DNA of 64,000 nt from Acidobacteriota bacterium (GTDB lineage: Bacteria; Acidobacteriota; Vicinamibacteria; Vicinamibacterales; UBA8438), in NCBI GenBank assembly GCA_009838525.1, contig VXRJ01000018.1:821769-885768 (forward strand), written 5' to 3'. The notes below the pieces were generated by a model, which saw nothing but the letters and a program-made list of their open reading frames with translations, was not told where the DNA came from and did not search any database. Positions 1 through 7,825 of the stretch are shown in pieces. Position 1 is the first letter of the stretch. Every line of letters starts with the position of its first letter. The translations under genes and the position numbers were made by a program.

Positions 1-409
1 GAACGACTACTACCGCGATCAGGTTGCGCCTCACGTCGACGGCGAGCATGTCCTCTATCGGGGCGAAGTCGATCGCGCCGGCGCCGCGGCCCTGCTCGGT
101 GGCGCGCGCGCCCTGCTCTACCCCGTCACCTCGGACGAGCCCTTCGGCCTCGTCGTCGCCGAGGCGATGGCCTGCGGCACGCCGGTCGCCGCTCTCCACC
201 GTGGCGCCGTACCGGAACTGATAGACAGCGGCGTGACCGGCATCATCGCGCGGACGCCAGCGCAGCTTGCCGACGCGCTCCCTGCCATCCTGGTGTTCGA
301 TCGCGGGCGCGTGCGCGAGCGTGCCATCGAGCGGTTTCATCCCGACAGGATGGTGGACCGCTACCTCGGGCACTACACCAGGCTCGCGTTCGACGGGGTG
401 CGGCAATGA
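1..409 (+). CDS. Glycosyltransferase family 4, C-terminal part (5' end outside window)
   Basis: This is the C-terminal 135 or so residues of a GT-B fold retaining glycosyltransferase; the reading frame enters the window at base 2. The nucleotide-sugar binding region is visible as DEPFGLVVAEAMACGTPVAA, with the two Glu of the E-x7-E motif, followed by a G-V-P-E-L-type segment (GAVPELIDSGVTG). Enzymes of this family transfer a sugar from a nucleotide donor to lipid, small-molecule or polysaccharide acceptors in the cytoplasm; the acceptor cannot be read from this fragment. The stop codon overlaps the ATG of the PIG-L deacetylase by four bases (ATGA), so the two are translationally coupled. A GT4 plus PIG-L pair recalls the first two steps of bacillithiol or mycothiol synthesis, but no ligase of those pathways is visible. 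Confidence 0.85.
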   Translation, partial: NDYYRDQVAPHVDGEHVLYRGEVDRAGAAALLGGARALLYPVTSDEPFGLVVAEAMACGTPVAALHRGAVPELIDSGVTGIIARTPAQLADALPAILVFDRGRVRERAIERFHPDRMVDRYLGHYTRLAFDGVRQ

Positions 410-1152
410 CGGCGCATGAACTCAGTGGCCGATCACTGATGACGTTCTTTGCGCACCCGGACGACGAATCTCTCGCGGCAGGCGGACTGATCGCGTCGTG
501 CGCCGCGGCGGGTTCGACGGTGACTCTGGTCGTGGCAACCCGGGGTGAGGCGGGACCGGGCCGGGAGGGCGCGAAGCTCGCCGCGGTGCGAACCCGCGAG
601 ATGGAAGCGGCGGCGCGCGTTCTCGGCGCATCCGAGCTGGTCTGGCTCGACTACCCGGATGGCCTGCTACCGTCCGCGGACGCGGGACAGCTGGAAGGCG
701 ACATCGCTCGGACGGTGGCGGCGCGCCGGCCGGAGCAATTGGTGACTTTCGATCGCGACGGGCTCTACTGGCATCCGGATCATGTGGCCCTCCACGAGCG
801 GGTCACCGCGGCAATCGAGGAGCTGGGCGACGATGCGCCGGGCCTTTGGTACGTGACCATGCCGCACGGAGCGATGCGAGCCGTGGCCGATCATGCGGCG
901 GCAAGGGGAAGGTCCCGCGCACCGATTCTCGGCGTCGACGATCCGGACGCGTTCGGCGCGGAGGCGCCGGCGGCAACCATCACGCTCGACGTCAGGCGGC
1001 ATGCGGCACGGAAGCTCGCCGCGCTTGCCTGCCACGCCACGCAGTTCCACGGCTCCGCGCTTGCCGCGATCGCACCGGCCGAGGCGGTGTCCCTGCTCGG
1101 CCGTGAACAGTACCGGTGTGCCCACGCCGTACGATCCCAGGCATGCACCTGA
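406..1152 (+). CDS. PIG-L / LmbE-family N-acetyl-sugar deacetylase
   Basis: A 248-residue zinc-dependent deacetylase of the PIG-L family, which removes N-acetyl from GlcNAc-type sugars attached to lipids, inositol, malate or antibiotics. The signature AHPDDES is at residues 16-22, giving the His17, Asp19 and Asp20 metal and catalytic site, and a second HPDH motif lies at about 123-126. Length matches the family. The ATG at 406 overlaps the stop of the upstream GT4 gene, and its own stop overlaps the start of the downstream methyltransferase by ten bases, so three cytoplasmic enzymes (sugar transfer, deacetylation, methylation) form one translational unit. The substrate is inferred to be the product of the adjacent glycosyltransferase. 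Confidence 0.88.
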   Translation: MTAHELSGRSLMTFFAHPDDESLAAGGLIASCAAAGSTVTLVVATRGEAGPGREGAKLAAVRTREMEAAARVLGASELVWLDYPDGLLPSADAGQLEGDIARTVAARRPEQLVTFDRDGLYWHPDHVALHERVTAAIEELGDDAPGLWYVTMPHGAMRAVADHAAARGRSRAPILGVDDPDAFGAEAPAATITLDVRRHAARKLAALACHATQFHGSALAAIAPAEAVSLLGREQYRCAHAVRSQACT

Positions 1153-2390
1153 AGGCGCTTCGGCAACTTCGCTGTCCGTTCTGCGGGACGCGGTTCACGG
1201 TCGTCTCGAACCGCGCCCTCCTGGTGGAGGCGGAGAGCATCGTGGAGGGCGTCATCTGGTGCGAATGCAGCGCATTTCCGGTGGTTGCCGGCATACCCGT
1301 GGTGATCGCGGACGATGCGACCCGAGACGCCATGCACGCGCTGGAGGCAGGGCACCGCACCCGGGCGCTATGGATGCTGCTCGGCCTTTCGGACGACGCG
1401 GCGCGGACGGAAGCGTTCCGCCGCCTGACGGACCCCGAACGGGCGCCGACCTACCGCGAACTGCTCCCGATCCTGTCGCGCGATGCGGAAGCGGACTGTT
1501 TTCTTTATCGTTTTTCCGACCCGACATTCCTGACCGCCGAAGCCCTCCTGGACGCCATCGCGCACGACCGCCCATCGCGCGGCCGGGCCCTCGACATCTG
1601 CGGCGGATCCGGTCATCTGACACGGGTTCTGATGCGGCAGCCGGGCAACGAAGGCGTTGTCCTAGCGGATCTCGTCTTCTGGAAACTCTGGCTCGCTTCC
1701 CGGATCACGACGCCCGGATGCGTGGCTGTCTGCTGCGACGCAAACAGCCCCCTGCCGTTCGACGACGCACAGTTCGATACCGTCCTCCTGAGCGACGCGT
1801 TCCCCTACATCTGGCAGAAACGGATGCTGGCGCGCGAGATGCAGCGAGTGGCGTCGCCCGACGGGGTTATCGTCCTGCCCCACCTCCACAACGCGCTGGG
1901 CGAGAACTACACTGCTGGTGACGGCCTGACGCCCGCGGCGTATCGCGACCTCTTCCTGCCGTTCAAACCACGATTGTTCGACGACCGGCCGATGGTGGAC
2001 AGCGTCGTCGACCGTCGAATTGTCGATCTGACCGCCGATGTGGAGCCCGGCGAGCTGGCCGAGACGCCGTCGGTCACGCTGGTCGCCAGCCGCACCGCTG
2101 GCGTTTTCCGCCGCCGTAGCGTGCCCGATCAGCTTGACGTATGCGGCACATTGAGAATCAACCCGCTCTACCGGGCGGAACCGGCCGGTGACAACCGCCT
2201 GCGCTTGACGCTCCGGTTCCCGACGCCCGAGTACGAGGACGAGTTCAGACTCTTGAAGCGCTACCTGCCGCTGGAGACTACCGTGGACGCCAACCTCGGC
2301 GGACGCATCGGCCCGAAGACATTCGGCGACGACTACGCCCGTCTCCGTCGAAGCCGCGTGCTGCTCGACGTTCCCCAGAACTACTGCTAG
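1143..2390 (+). CDS. SAM-dependent methyltransferase with N-terminal Trm112-like zinc ribbon
   Basis: A 415-residue protein. The N-terminus carries a Trm112-like ribbon: Cys11-x2-Cys14 (RCPFCGTRF) and Cys40-x-Cys42 (WCECSAFPV). A class I Rossmann methyltransferase follows, with the SAM-binding loop DICGGSG at residues 151-157 and an acidic post-motif. The last 170 or so residues are an unrecognised accessory domain. I chose the ATG at 1143, not an upstream ATG at 1116, because the conserved ribbon starts immediately after it and it overlaps the PIG-L stop. The substrate is unknown; from its place after a GT4 and a PIG-L gene I infer methylation of a sugar-containing small molecule or lipid head group. 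A lone VapBC module follows on the opposite strand. Confidence 0.75.
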   Translation: MHLKALRQLRCPFCGTRFTVVSNRALLVEAESIVEGVIWCECSAFPVVAGIPVVIADDATRDAMHALEAGHRTRALWMLLGLSDDAARTEAFRRLTDPERAPTYRELLPILSRDAEADCFLYRFSDPTFLTAEALLDAIAHDRPSRGRALDICGGSGHLTRVLMRQPGNEGVVLADLVFWKLWLASRITTPGCVAVCCDANSPLPFDDAQFDTVLLSDAFPYIWQKRMLAREMQRVASPDGVIVLPHLHNALGENYTAGDGLTPAAYRDLFLPFKPRLFDDRPMVDSVVDRRIVDLTADVEPGELAETPSVTLVASRTAGVFRRRSVPDQLDVCGTLRINPLYRAEPAGDNRLRLTLRFPTPEYEDEFRLLKRYLPLETTVDANLGGRIGPKTFGDDYARLRRSRVLLDVPQNYC

Positions 2391-2419
2391 TCTCGCCCAG
2401 GCGTCGAAGGCGCGCCGGA

Positions 2420-2851
2420 TCAAGGCGCCGTGACGACGATTCCGCGCGGCTGACACCGCTCGAAATCCCCCAGGTTGTACGTGAGGATGCGATCTGCTGA
2501 CGTTCTCTCGGCGCAACAGACGTGCAGTGCGTCGTAGACCGCGCCGCTCGCCAGGCCCGGCTCCGCTGCACGGCGGAGAGCTGCGCTGTAGTCATCCGCG
2601 GTGAGCGGTACCGCCGTCACTCTTACGCAGATCGTCTCCTCAATGAGCATGCGGGCCTCATTGGGCAGAACGCGGCGGGCCAGCGGTAGCGCAGTCAGTG
2701 TCGCATAGCATTCGGCCAGCGCATGCGTCGAGCAGAATCCCCTGTGGGGCGGCGCCGTGTAGCGCAGCAGAGCCTCGAGCGCCGCTTCGTGGTTGGCGAG
2801 CTGGTCGACGACCGCCGGCACCAGCACCGACGTGTCGAAGAGCACGCGCAC
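2420..2851 (-). CDS. vapC: PIN-domain ribonuclease toxin (VapC family)
   Basis: A 143-residue PIN domain. The first metal-binding Asp is in the N-terminal LFDTSVLV strand (Asp6), the conserved Glu is in HALAECYATL, and C-terminal acidic and Asn positions lie in VYDALHVCC and ILTYNLGDFE. VapC toxins are Mg2+-dependent endoribonucleases that cut tRNA or rRNA when not bound by their antitoxin. The GTG start follows the TAG stop of the AbrB-type antitoxin without any gap, the usual toxin-antitoxin arrangement. The pair interrupts two biosynthetic blocks and probably arrived as a small mobile cassette. Confidence 0.85.
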   Translation of the reverse strand: MRVLFDTSVLVPAVVDQLANHEAALEALLRYTAPPHRGFCSTHALAECYATLTALPLARRVLPNEARMLIEETICVRVTAVPLTADDYSAALRRAAEPGLASGAVYDALHVCCAERTSADRILTYNLGDFERCQPRGIVVTAP

Positions 2852-3121
2852 CTACCGGCGGCCTTCCCTTATGGTCCGCCGGCTCCGCGCGTCTCTCTCC
2901 GCGCGAATGAATGCCGCGACGTCGACAGTCGCGCGCGTCCCACCATGATGGACCAGAACCCCTTTCTTGGTCACAAGCGCCGGCGCGGAGTCGACCTTGC
3001 GCAACTGCAGGCATTCTCCGTCCAGATCGATCTCCAGCGCGGTGCCGGCCAACAGGTTCAACTGCTCGCGGAATGGCTTTGGGACGACGACGCGCCCGGC
3101 GGAGTCAATGGTAATTACCAT
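2852..3121 (-). CDS. vapB: AbrB/MazE-type antitoxin (VapB family)
   Basis: An 89-residue protein with an N-terminal swapped-hairpin AbrB domain (ITIDSAGRVVVPKPFREQ). The C-terminal tail is charged, disordered-looking and Arg-rich, and would wrap the PIN toxin. It neutralises the adjacent VapC and, by family analogy, represses its own promoter. The start at ATG 3121 is preferred because the AbrB fold begins directly there; a TTG nine codons upstream (3148) is possible. No strong ribosome-binding site is seen before either. The stop directly abuts the toxin's GTG. Confidence 0.82.
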   Translation of the reverse strand: MVITIDSAGRVVVPKPFREQLNLLAGTALEIDLDGECLQLRKVDSAPALVTKKGVLVHHGGTRATVDVAAFIRAERDARSRRTIREGRR

Positions 3122-3208
3122 GGCATGATGGTATTGCAGATGGTCCAAACCGTCAACGTGGTAGGAATGACGCGCGTTGACGCGGGGCGGGAGCCACGGG
3201 GGCCGCCG

Positions 3209-4795
3209 TCATCCTTCGCCGAAGGCGTCGAGCAGGATGGGCAGCAGGCCGTGCATGGTCGCGACGGTCGCCGCGCCCGGGTCGAGGCCGGCACGGAAGC
3301 GGCGGCTCTCAAGACGCTGAAGCAGCGCGCTCCGTCCGGCAATCACGTGGACCGGGACGTTCCACGACGCGCCGGCCCCGCTCACCAGCGACGGAGGCTG
3401 GTGGTCCCCCACCAGGATCAGGACCAGGTCGCGATCGGCGCGCAACTTGAGGTAACCGCCGATCGTGGCGTAGGCGTATCGGAGCGCCTGCACGTAGCTC
3501 GGTCCCAGGTTCATCCAGTCGGGCTGCTCCGACCACGCGCGGTCGAGCACGTCGGCGTCGTACGGCCGCGGTGTCAACACACGCTTCCAGTCCGCCTGAT
3601 AGGGCGGGGCCGGCGTGAACGGAGCGTGGGTGCTTATGGTCGAAAAGAAAACAAAACGTGGCGTGCGCGTGGCAGGCGCGATCTCGTGGCGATCGAGCAT
3701 GGCGAGCGCGTACTGGTCCGTGACCGACCACCACCCGAACGGGGGCCCCTTGTAGCCAAGACGGTCGTAGTCGTACACGTCGTCGTAACCGTAAAACGCC
3801 CCCTCCGGCCAGGCGACGAGCATCCCGGGGACCAGCGCTACCGCGTGATAGCCGCCGCGCTGAAAGAGCGTCACGAGCGTATCGCGCTCCTGGGCAAGCA
3901 GCCGTGCGTTCGTCCGGTTGTCGCGCACCTCGGTGCCGGAGAGCAGGCTGAGGTGCGCGAGCCACGACTCCCCGCCGAACGTCGGCGACTCGACCAAGGC
4001 CGAAACGACCCGGCGGCCGGTCGCCTCGATGTTCTCGGCCAACTGGCTGCGGCCGGCGGCGAGTGGCTCCACCAGCGTCGGGACTTCCCAACTGACCGCA
4101 CCGTACGATTCCATGAAGATCACGAAAACGTCCGCGCCGGCTACCCGCGTGAGGTCGGACTCGATTGACGGCGGCGGACCGAGCGCCTCGAGACCCGCGC
4201 CACTCGCTTCGTAAGCCACTTCGTATGCCTCGCGGGCATACGCCGGGGCCACGGGATCGGCGAAGTGGAGCCGGTCCGCCACGCGCCAGCCGATCGCCTG
4301 CTCCGCCCCCCAGAGCGTCAGGGCCAAGCCAGCCGCGGCACCGAGCCAGCGCCGCATCGACGGATCGCCGGCGGCGCGCGCCAGACGTCCCAGGCACACG
4401 CGCGACGCCAGGTACAGCACCAGCGGCGCTCCGATCACCACCGCGACTCCGGCCGCGACCGCCCACGACTCCGCCACTCGCGTGAACATCGCACCGACGC
4501 TCGGCATGTGTTGGACGTCCCAGTAGAGGTTGACGTCCCGCCCGTACAGCCCCTCGGTCGTGACGCCGACGTAACGGCCTGCGATGAGCAGCATCCAGAC
4601 GGCCGCCAGCGTTCGCAGCAGGCGCCGGGATGCTGTTCGTCCCCGCCATTGCCACCCGATCAGGCCAAGCGCGACGATCGCCAGCTCGACCGACAGCGTG
4701 GCGGCCGGACGGACCGACAGCGTCGGCCAGACATGCTCGAACGTCACGGAGAGATTGAGCAGGACGAGCGAGACGACCAGCGCGATCCAGGCCAC
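3209..4795 (-). CDS. LTA-synthase-like membrane sulfatase / phosphoglycerol transferase
   Basis: About 528 residues in the alkaline phosphatase superfamily. The N-terminal third is hydrophobic with about four to five membrane spans. The extracytoplasmic catalytic domain contains VFVIFMESYG (the conserved Glu before the nucleophile region), a LSLLSGTEVRDN stretch at the nucleophile position, STHAPFTP, and LVGDHQPPS with the metal-binding Asp-His. Such enzymes transfer phosphoglycerol, phosphoethanolamine or similar groups onto cell-surface polymers or lipids. The GTG start at 4795 lies 12 bases after the DoxX stop, with a weak GAAGGG upstream; an open frame extends much further upstream but runs antisense through other genes. 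It is probably co-transcribed with DoxX. Confidence 0.8.
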   Translation of the reverse strand: MAWIALVVSLVLLNLSVTFEHVWPTLSVRPAATLSVELAIVALGLIGWQWRGRTASRRLLRTLAAVWMLLIAGRYVGVTTEGLYGRDVNLYWDVQHMPSVGAMFTRVAESWAVAAGVAVVIGAPLVLYLASRVCLGRLARAAGDPSMRRWLGAAAGLALTLWGAEQAIGWRVADRLHFADPVAPAYAREAYEVAYEASGAGLEALGPPPSIESDLTRVAGADVFVIFMESYGAVSWEVPTLVEPLAAGRSQLAENIEATGRRVVSALVESPTFGGESWLAHLSLLSGTEVRDNRTNARLLAQERDTLVTLFQRGGYHAVALVPGMLVAWPEGAFYGYDDVYDYDRLGYKGPPFGWWSVTDQYALAMLDRHEIAPATRTPRFVFFSTISTHAPFTPAPPYQADWKRVLTPRPYDADVLDRAWSEQPDWMNLGPSYVQALRYAYATIGGYLKLRADRDLVLILVGDHQPPSLVSGAGASWNVPVHVIAGRSALLQRLESRRFRAGLDPGAATVATMHGLLPILLDAFGEG

Positions 4796-4806
4796 CCGGC
4801 GCCCTT

Positions 4807-5286
4807 CTACCGCGTCACGCTGTACGGCAGGCCCCGGCCACCGACGGCCAGGGCAAGCAGACTGCCGATCACCGGGGGTCCGTAGCCGTTCGTGAGATAG
4901 CCGGCGGTGAAGATCAGACCGCTCGCGAAATGAAAATTGAGGATCATGGCCAAGGCCAGCAAGGCGGTCAGACGAACCCGGAACCCGACCATGAGGGCAG
5001 CACCGGCCAGCATCTCGGCGATCGGCACGACGCGGGAAAAAACGGGGGCGCCGGGAATGGCGACGGTCTCCAGGTACCACAGACTGGCGCCGGACGTGAG
5101 CTCCCGCCAGAAGGACAGCTCCTGCAGCAGCGGGCCCGTGTCGCTCAACCACGGCACCTTGTCGTTGCCCATCAGCACCAGAAAAAGGCCGATGATCAAC
5201 GACAGCGTCCGCAAGCCGAACGCGCCAGCCTGGCTGCTCTCGCGCCTGCCTCCAAGGCGGTAGAGTCCCTGTGGCACTACGCCCAT
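4807..5286 (-). CDS. DoxX-family membrane protein
   Basis: A 159-residue protein with about four hydrophobic helices (including LRTLSLIIGLFLVLMGND, VPIAEMLAGAALMVGF, LTALLALAMILNFHFASG and PVIGSLLALAVGG), the layout of DoxX/SURF4-like membrane proteins. The family includes subunits of quinol or thiosulfate oxidases and redox-stress complexes, but most members have no assigned reaction. I chose ATG 5286; a longer frame would overlap the divergently transcribed FkbM gene. Only 35 bases separate the two start codons, so the promoters must overlap. It is followed at 12 bases by the sulfatase, suggesting a two-gene envelope unit. Confidence 0.7.
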   Translation of the reverse strand: MGVVPQGLYRLGGRRESSQAGAFGLRTLSLIIGLFLVLMGNDKVPWLSDTGPLLQELSFWRELTSGASLWYLETVAIPGAPVFSRVVPIAEMLAGAALMVGFRVRLTALLALAMILNFHFASGLIFTAGYLTNGYGPPVIGSLLALAVGGRGLPYSVTR

Positions 5287-5320
5287 TGTAACCGTCAGGA
5301 CTTTCGCCCAGAATCGACAT

Positions 5321-6127
5321 ATGGCCTCTCTCGCCAGCCGCCTCCACCGGACGTGGGGCATGGGACGCTCGCTGGTCGTCTACCACGGAATTCCGGGACG
5401 CCAGCGGCGGTTGCGCCGGCTCTACCGATGTTTCGTCAAACCCGGCCAACTGGCGTTCGACCTCGGCGCCCATGTCGGCAATCGGACCCGTGCTCTGCGC
5501 GCCCTCGGGTGCCGCGTGGTTGCCGTCGAACCGCAGCCCGACTGCGCCCGGCTGCTCCGGTCGTGCTTCGACGATTCGGATCGGCGCAAGCGCGGCCGAA
5601 GAGTGCACACGCATCCCGCGATCGGCCATGTCGCAGTCCTCGAGATGGCGGTCGGCGCCTCCTCGGGGCCGGTGTCGCTGGCGATCAGCGAACGTCATCC
5701 CACCCTCACGACCACGTCGGCGGCCTGGCTGGAGACTCGGGGAGCCGATCCGCTGTTTGCGCGAATCCGCTGGAACAGACACACCACGGTAGAAGCGACG
5801 ACACTCGATCTCCTGATTCAGAGGTTCGGCCTCCCCTCCTTCGTGAAGATCGACGTGGAGGGATCGGAATCGGAAGTCCTGGCGGGGCTCACGCAGCCGG
5901 TCCCCGGCCTCTCGTTCGAGTTTCTTCCCTCCGCGCTGGCCGACGTCCGGCTCTGCGTCAAGCGCCTGGAAGCGCTCGGACGCTATGGCTACAACTGGTC
6001 GTCCGGCGAGTCGTACAAGCTGGCGTCGGCCGACTGGCTGACCGGCAAGGAACTGATGGACGCGCTCGAGAGCGCCGACGCCCAGCGCCGCTCGGGCGAC
6101 GTCTACGCCGTCCTGGGAGATCGGTGA
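5321..6127 (+). CDS. FkbM-family SAM methyltransferase
   Basis: A 268-residue protein of the FkbM family, which O-methylates sugars and polyketide-type hydroxyls. The SAM-binding loop is FDLGAHVGNRT, with Asp47, and the characteristic C-terminal FVKIDVEGSESEVLAGL segment is intact. It begins a three-gene plus-strand run, overlapping the next methyltransferase by GTGA and followed by the creatininase-family gene. Its tandem arrangement with a second methyltransferase and nearby sugar-transfer genes suggests decoration of the product of this cluster. The substrate cannot be read from sequence. Confidence 0.85.
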   Translation: MASLASRLHRTWGMGRSLVVYHGIPGRQRRLRRLYRCFVKPGQLAFDLGAHVGNRTRALRALGCRVVAVEPQPDCARLLRSCFDDSDRRKRGRRVHTHPAIGHVAVLEMAVGASSGPVSLAISERHPTLTTTSAAWLETRGADPLFARIRWNRHTTVEATTLDLLIQRFGLPSFVKIDVEGSESEVLAGLTQPVPGLSFEFLPSALADVRLCVKRLEALGRYGYNWSSGESYKLASADWLTGKELMDALESADAQRRSGDVYAVLGDR

Positions 6128-7011
6128 CACCCGTCCCGCGCTTCGACACCGGCGCCGTCCGCCGGTACTACGACCGTCACACGGCCCGCTTTCTCTCCTG
6201 GGGCCAGGGGGGAAGCGTCGGCGCCATCCACCGCGCTGTCTGGGGACCGGGAGTCGCGACGCGCGAGCAGGCGTTCCGGTACGTCGAAGACCGGATCGCC
6301 GACCAGTTGCCGGCATTGGCGTCACCTGACGGCAGCGTCACCGTGATCGACCTCGGGTGCGGCGTCGGCGCAACCCTCTGCTCGCTGGCGGAACGCCTGC
6401 CGGCGCTCCGCGGACTTGGCGTGACCCTCAGTCCGGTGCAGGCGCAGGAGGCCCAGGCGCGAGTTGAACGGCAGGGCCTCGTGGATCGGGTCCGGTGTAT
6501 CGAGGGTGACTTCTGTGATCTCTCACTCGACCTGTCAGTGCCGGCGCCGGACCGACACCCGCGCGTAGATCTCATCTACGCCATCGAGTCGTTCGTCCAC
6601 GGGACGAATCCCGCCTTCTTCTTCATCCAGTGCGCCCGGCGACTCCGCCCCGGCGGGCGCGTCATCATTTGCGACGACATGCTCCGGCCGGACGGGCATG
6701 CTCCCGGCGCGAGGCGAGCGATCGAGCGTTTCCAGCGCGGTTGGCGGATCAACACGCTGATCGACCGTGAGGAACTGCGGAAGCTGGCGGGCGGCGGCGG
6801 CTTCGCGCACGAGTCGACAATCGACCTCACGCCGCACCTGGAGCTGCGCCGCCCCCGCGACCGGGGTATCACCTTCATGGCCAACGTGGTCCGATGGCTG
6901 CCGCTCGACGGCCCACTCGGCCACCTGACCGGCGGCGCCGCGCTTGGCCGTTGCCTGCAACGCGGCTGGATCGCCTACGATCTCGCCCACTTCCGACGTC
7001 GCGATGACTGA
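6124..7011 (+). CDS. Class I SAM methyltransferase (sterol/cyclopropane-synthase-like)
   Basis: A 295-residue methyltransferase starting at GTG 6124, whose first base precedes the FkbM stop (GTGA overlap). The SAM loop is VIDLGCGVGATL, with Asp76. The N-terminal RRYYDRHTARFLSWGQ stretch and the following His-rich segment resemble the start of the sterol / tocopherol / CMAS-type small-molecule methyltransferases, and the later motif LRPGGRVIICDDM is the usual strand with Gly turn. It acts in the cytoplasm, probably at a carbon or nitrogen centre. It overlaps the creatininase gene by eight bases, so these three proteins are made together. Specificity is inferred only from context. Confidence 0.82.
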   Translation: MTPVPRFDTGAVRRYYDRHTARFLSWGQGGSVGAIHRAVWGPGVATREQAFRYVEDRIADQLPALASPDGSVTVIDLGCGVGATLCSLAERLPALRGLGVTLSPVQAQEAQARVERQGLVDRVRCIEGDFCDLSLDLSVPAPDRHPRVDLIYAIESFVHGTNPAFFFIQCARRLRPGGRVIICDDMLRPDGHAPGARRAIERFQRGWRINTLIDREELRKLAGGGGFAHESTIDLTPHLELRRPRDRGITFMANVVRWLPLDGPLGHLTGGAALGRCLQRGWIAYDLAHFRRRDD

Positions 7012-7825
7012 TTCACCCTCGAGATCGTGGGCACGGATGCCACCACGTGACCGGCGCGCCCTGGCCAGGCGCGATCCGGTGGCCATCCTGCCGCTCGGCG
7101 CCACGGAACAGCATGGTCCACACCTGCCGCTTACGACTGACAACGACATCAACCGCGGCCTCCTGGAACGCGCCCTCGCCAGGATTCCGCCCGACCTGCC
7201 GATCACCGTCTGCGAACCGGTCGACATCGGCGCCAGCGACGAGCATCTCGACGACCCGAACGCAGGGAGTTCCGGTCAGGGGACGGTGTCGATCGGCGCC
7301 GATGGCATGAAGTCCCGGATCCTGCGGGAAGGAAGGAAGCTCGCCCGCGCCGGCGTCCGGCGACTCGTTCTTCACAACAGCCACGGCGGAAACCGCCACG
7401 CCATGGAAATCGCGGCGCTTGACCTCCGTCGCCGCCAGCGGATGCTGGTGGTCTCGGCGAGCTGGTTCCGTTTCGGCCGGCCGCACGACGTCGATCTCCC
7501 GGAGTCCGAGTGGCGCCACGGGCTGCACGGAGGCGCCGTCGAGACCGCCATGATGCTGCATCTCCACCCCGACCGCGTCCGGACCCGGTGGATTCGGCGC
7601 TTCGCGTCTATCGGTGAGGAACTCGCGCAGGCGGGTTCGACGATCGGCCCCGAGGCGGCGGCGCCGTTCGCGTGGATGGCTTGGGACCTGAACCCGAACG
7701 GCGTCGTCGGCGACGCGACGCTCGCCACTCCCGTGCTGGGGCGGCGGCTCGTCGAGTACTACGGGGGCACGCTGGCCGCGGTCATTCGCGACGCCAGGGC
7801 GTTTCCGCTCGACCGTCTGGTGTAA
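7004..7825 (+). CDS. Creatininase-family amidohydrolase
   Basis: A 273-residue metal-dependent amidase. Visible motifs are LGATEQHGPHLP (Glu35 and His37), LTTDNDINRG (metal-binding Asp) and HNSHGGN (His124 and His127). The family includes creatininase, MftE and archaeal ArfB, which deformylates the product of GTP cyclohydrolase III on the way to riboflavin and F420. ArfB-type chemistry is relevant because GTP cyclohydrolase II and a RibD-type reductase are adjacent. Start ATG 7004 overlaps the upstream stop; a longer frame from 6944 has no better support. Its 3' end overlaps the 3' end of the convergent GTP cyclohydrolase gene by 44 bases. The ArfB-like role is an inference. Confidence 0.82.
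   Translation: MTDSPSRSWARMPPRDRRALARRDPVAILPLGATEQHGPHLPLTTDNDINRGLLERALARIPPDLPITVCEPVDIGASDEHLDDPNAGSSGQGTVSIGADGMKSRILREGRKLARAGVRRLVLHNSHGGNRHAMEIAALDLRRRQRMLVVSASWFRFGRPHDVDLPESEWRHGLHGGAVETAMMLHLHPDRVRTRWIRRFASIGEELAQAGSTIGPEAAAPFAWMAWDLNPNGVVGDATLATPVLGRRLVEYYGGTLAAVIRDARAFPLDRLV

Noticed and set aside
1..2390. Bacillithiol or mycothiol operon
   Set aside because: A GT4 and PIG-L pair fits, but no ligase (BshC/MshC) is seen and the methyltransferase is foreign to those pathways; kept only as an alternative.
4930..6123. Long plus-strand open frame continuing upstream of the methyltransferase
   Set aside because: This part is the shadow of the DoxX and FkbM genes; the recognised domain begins only after GTG 6124.
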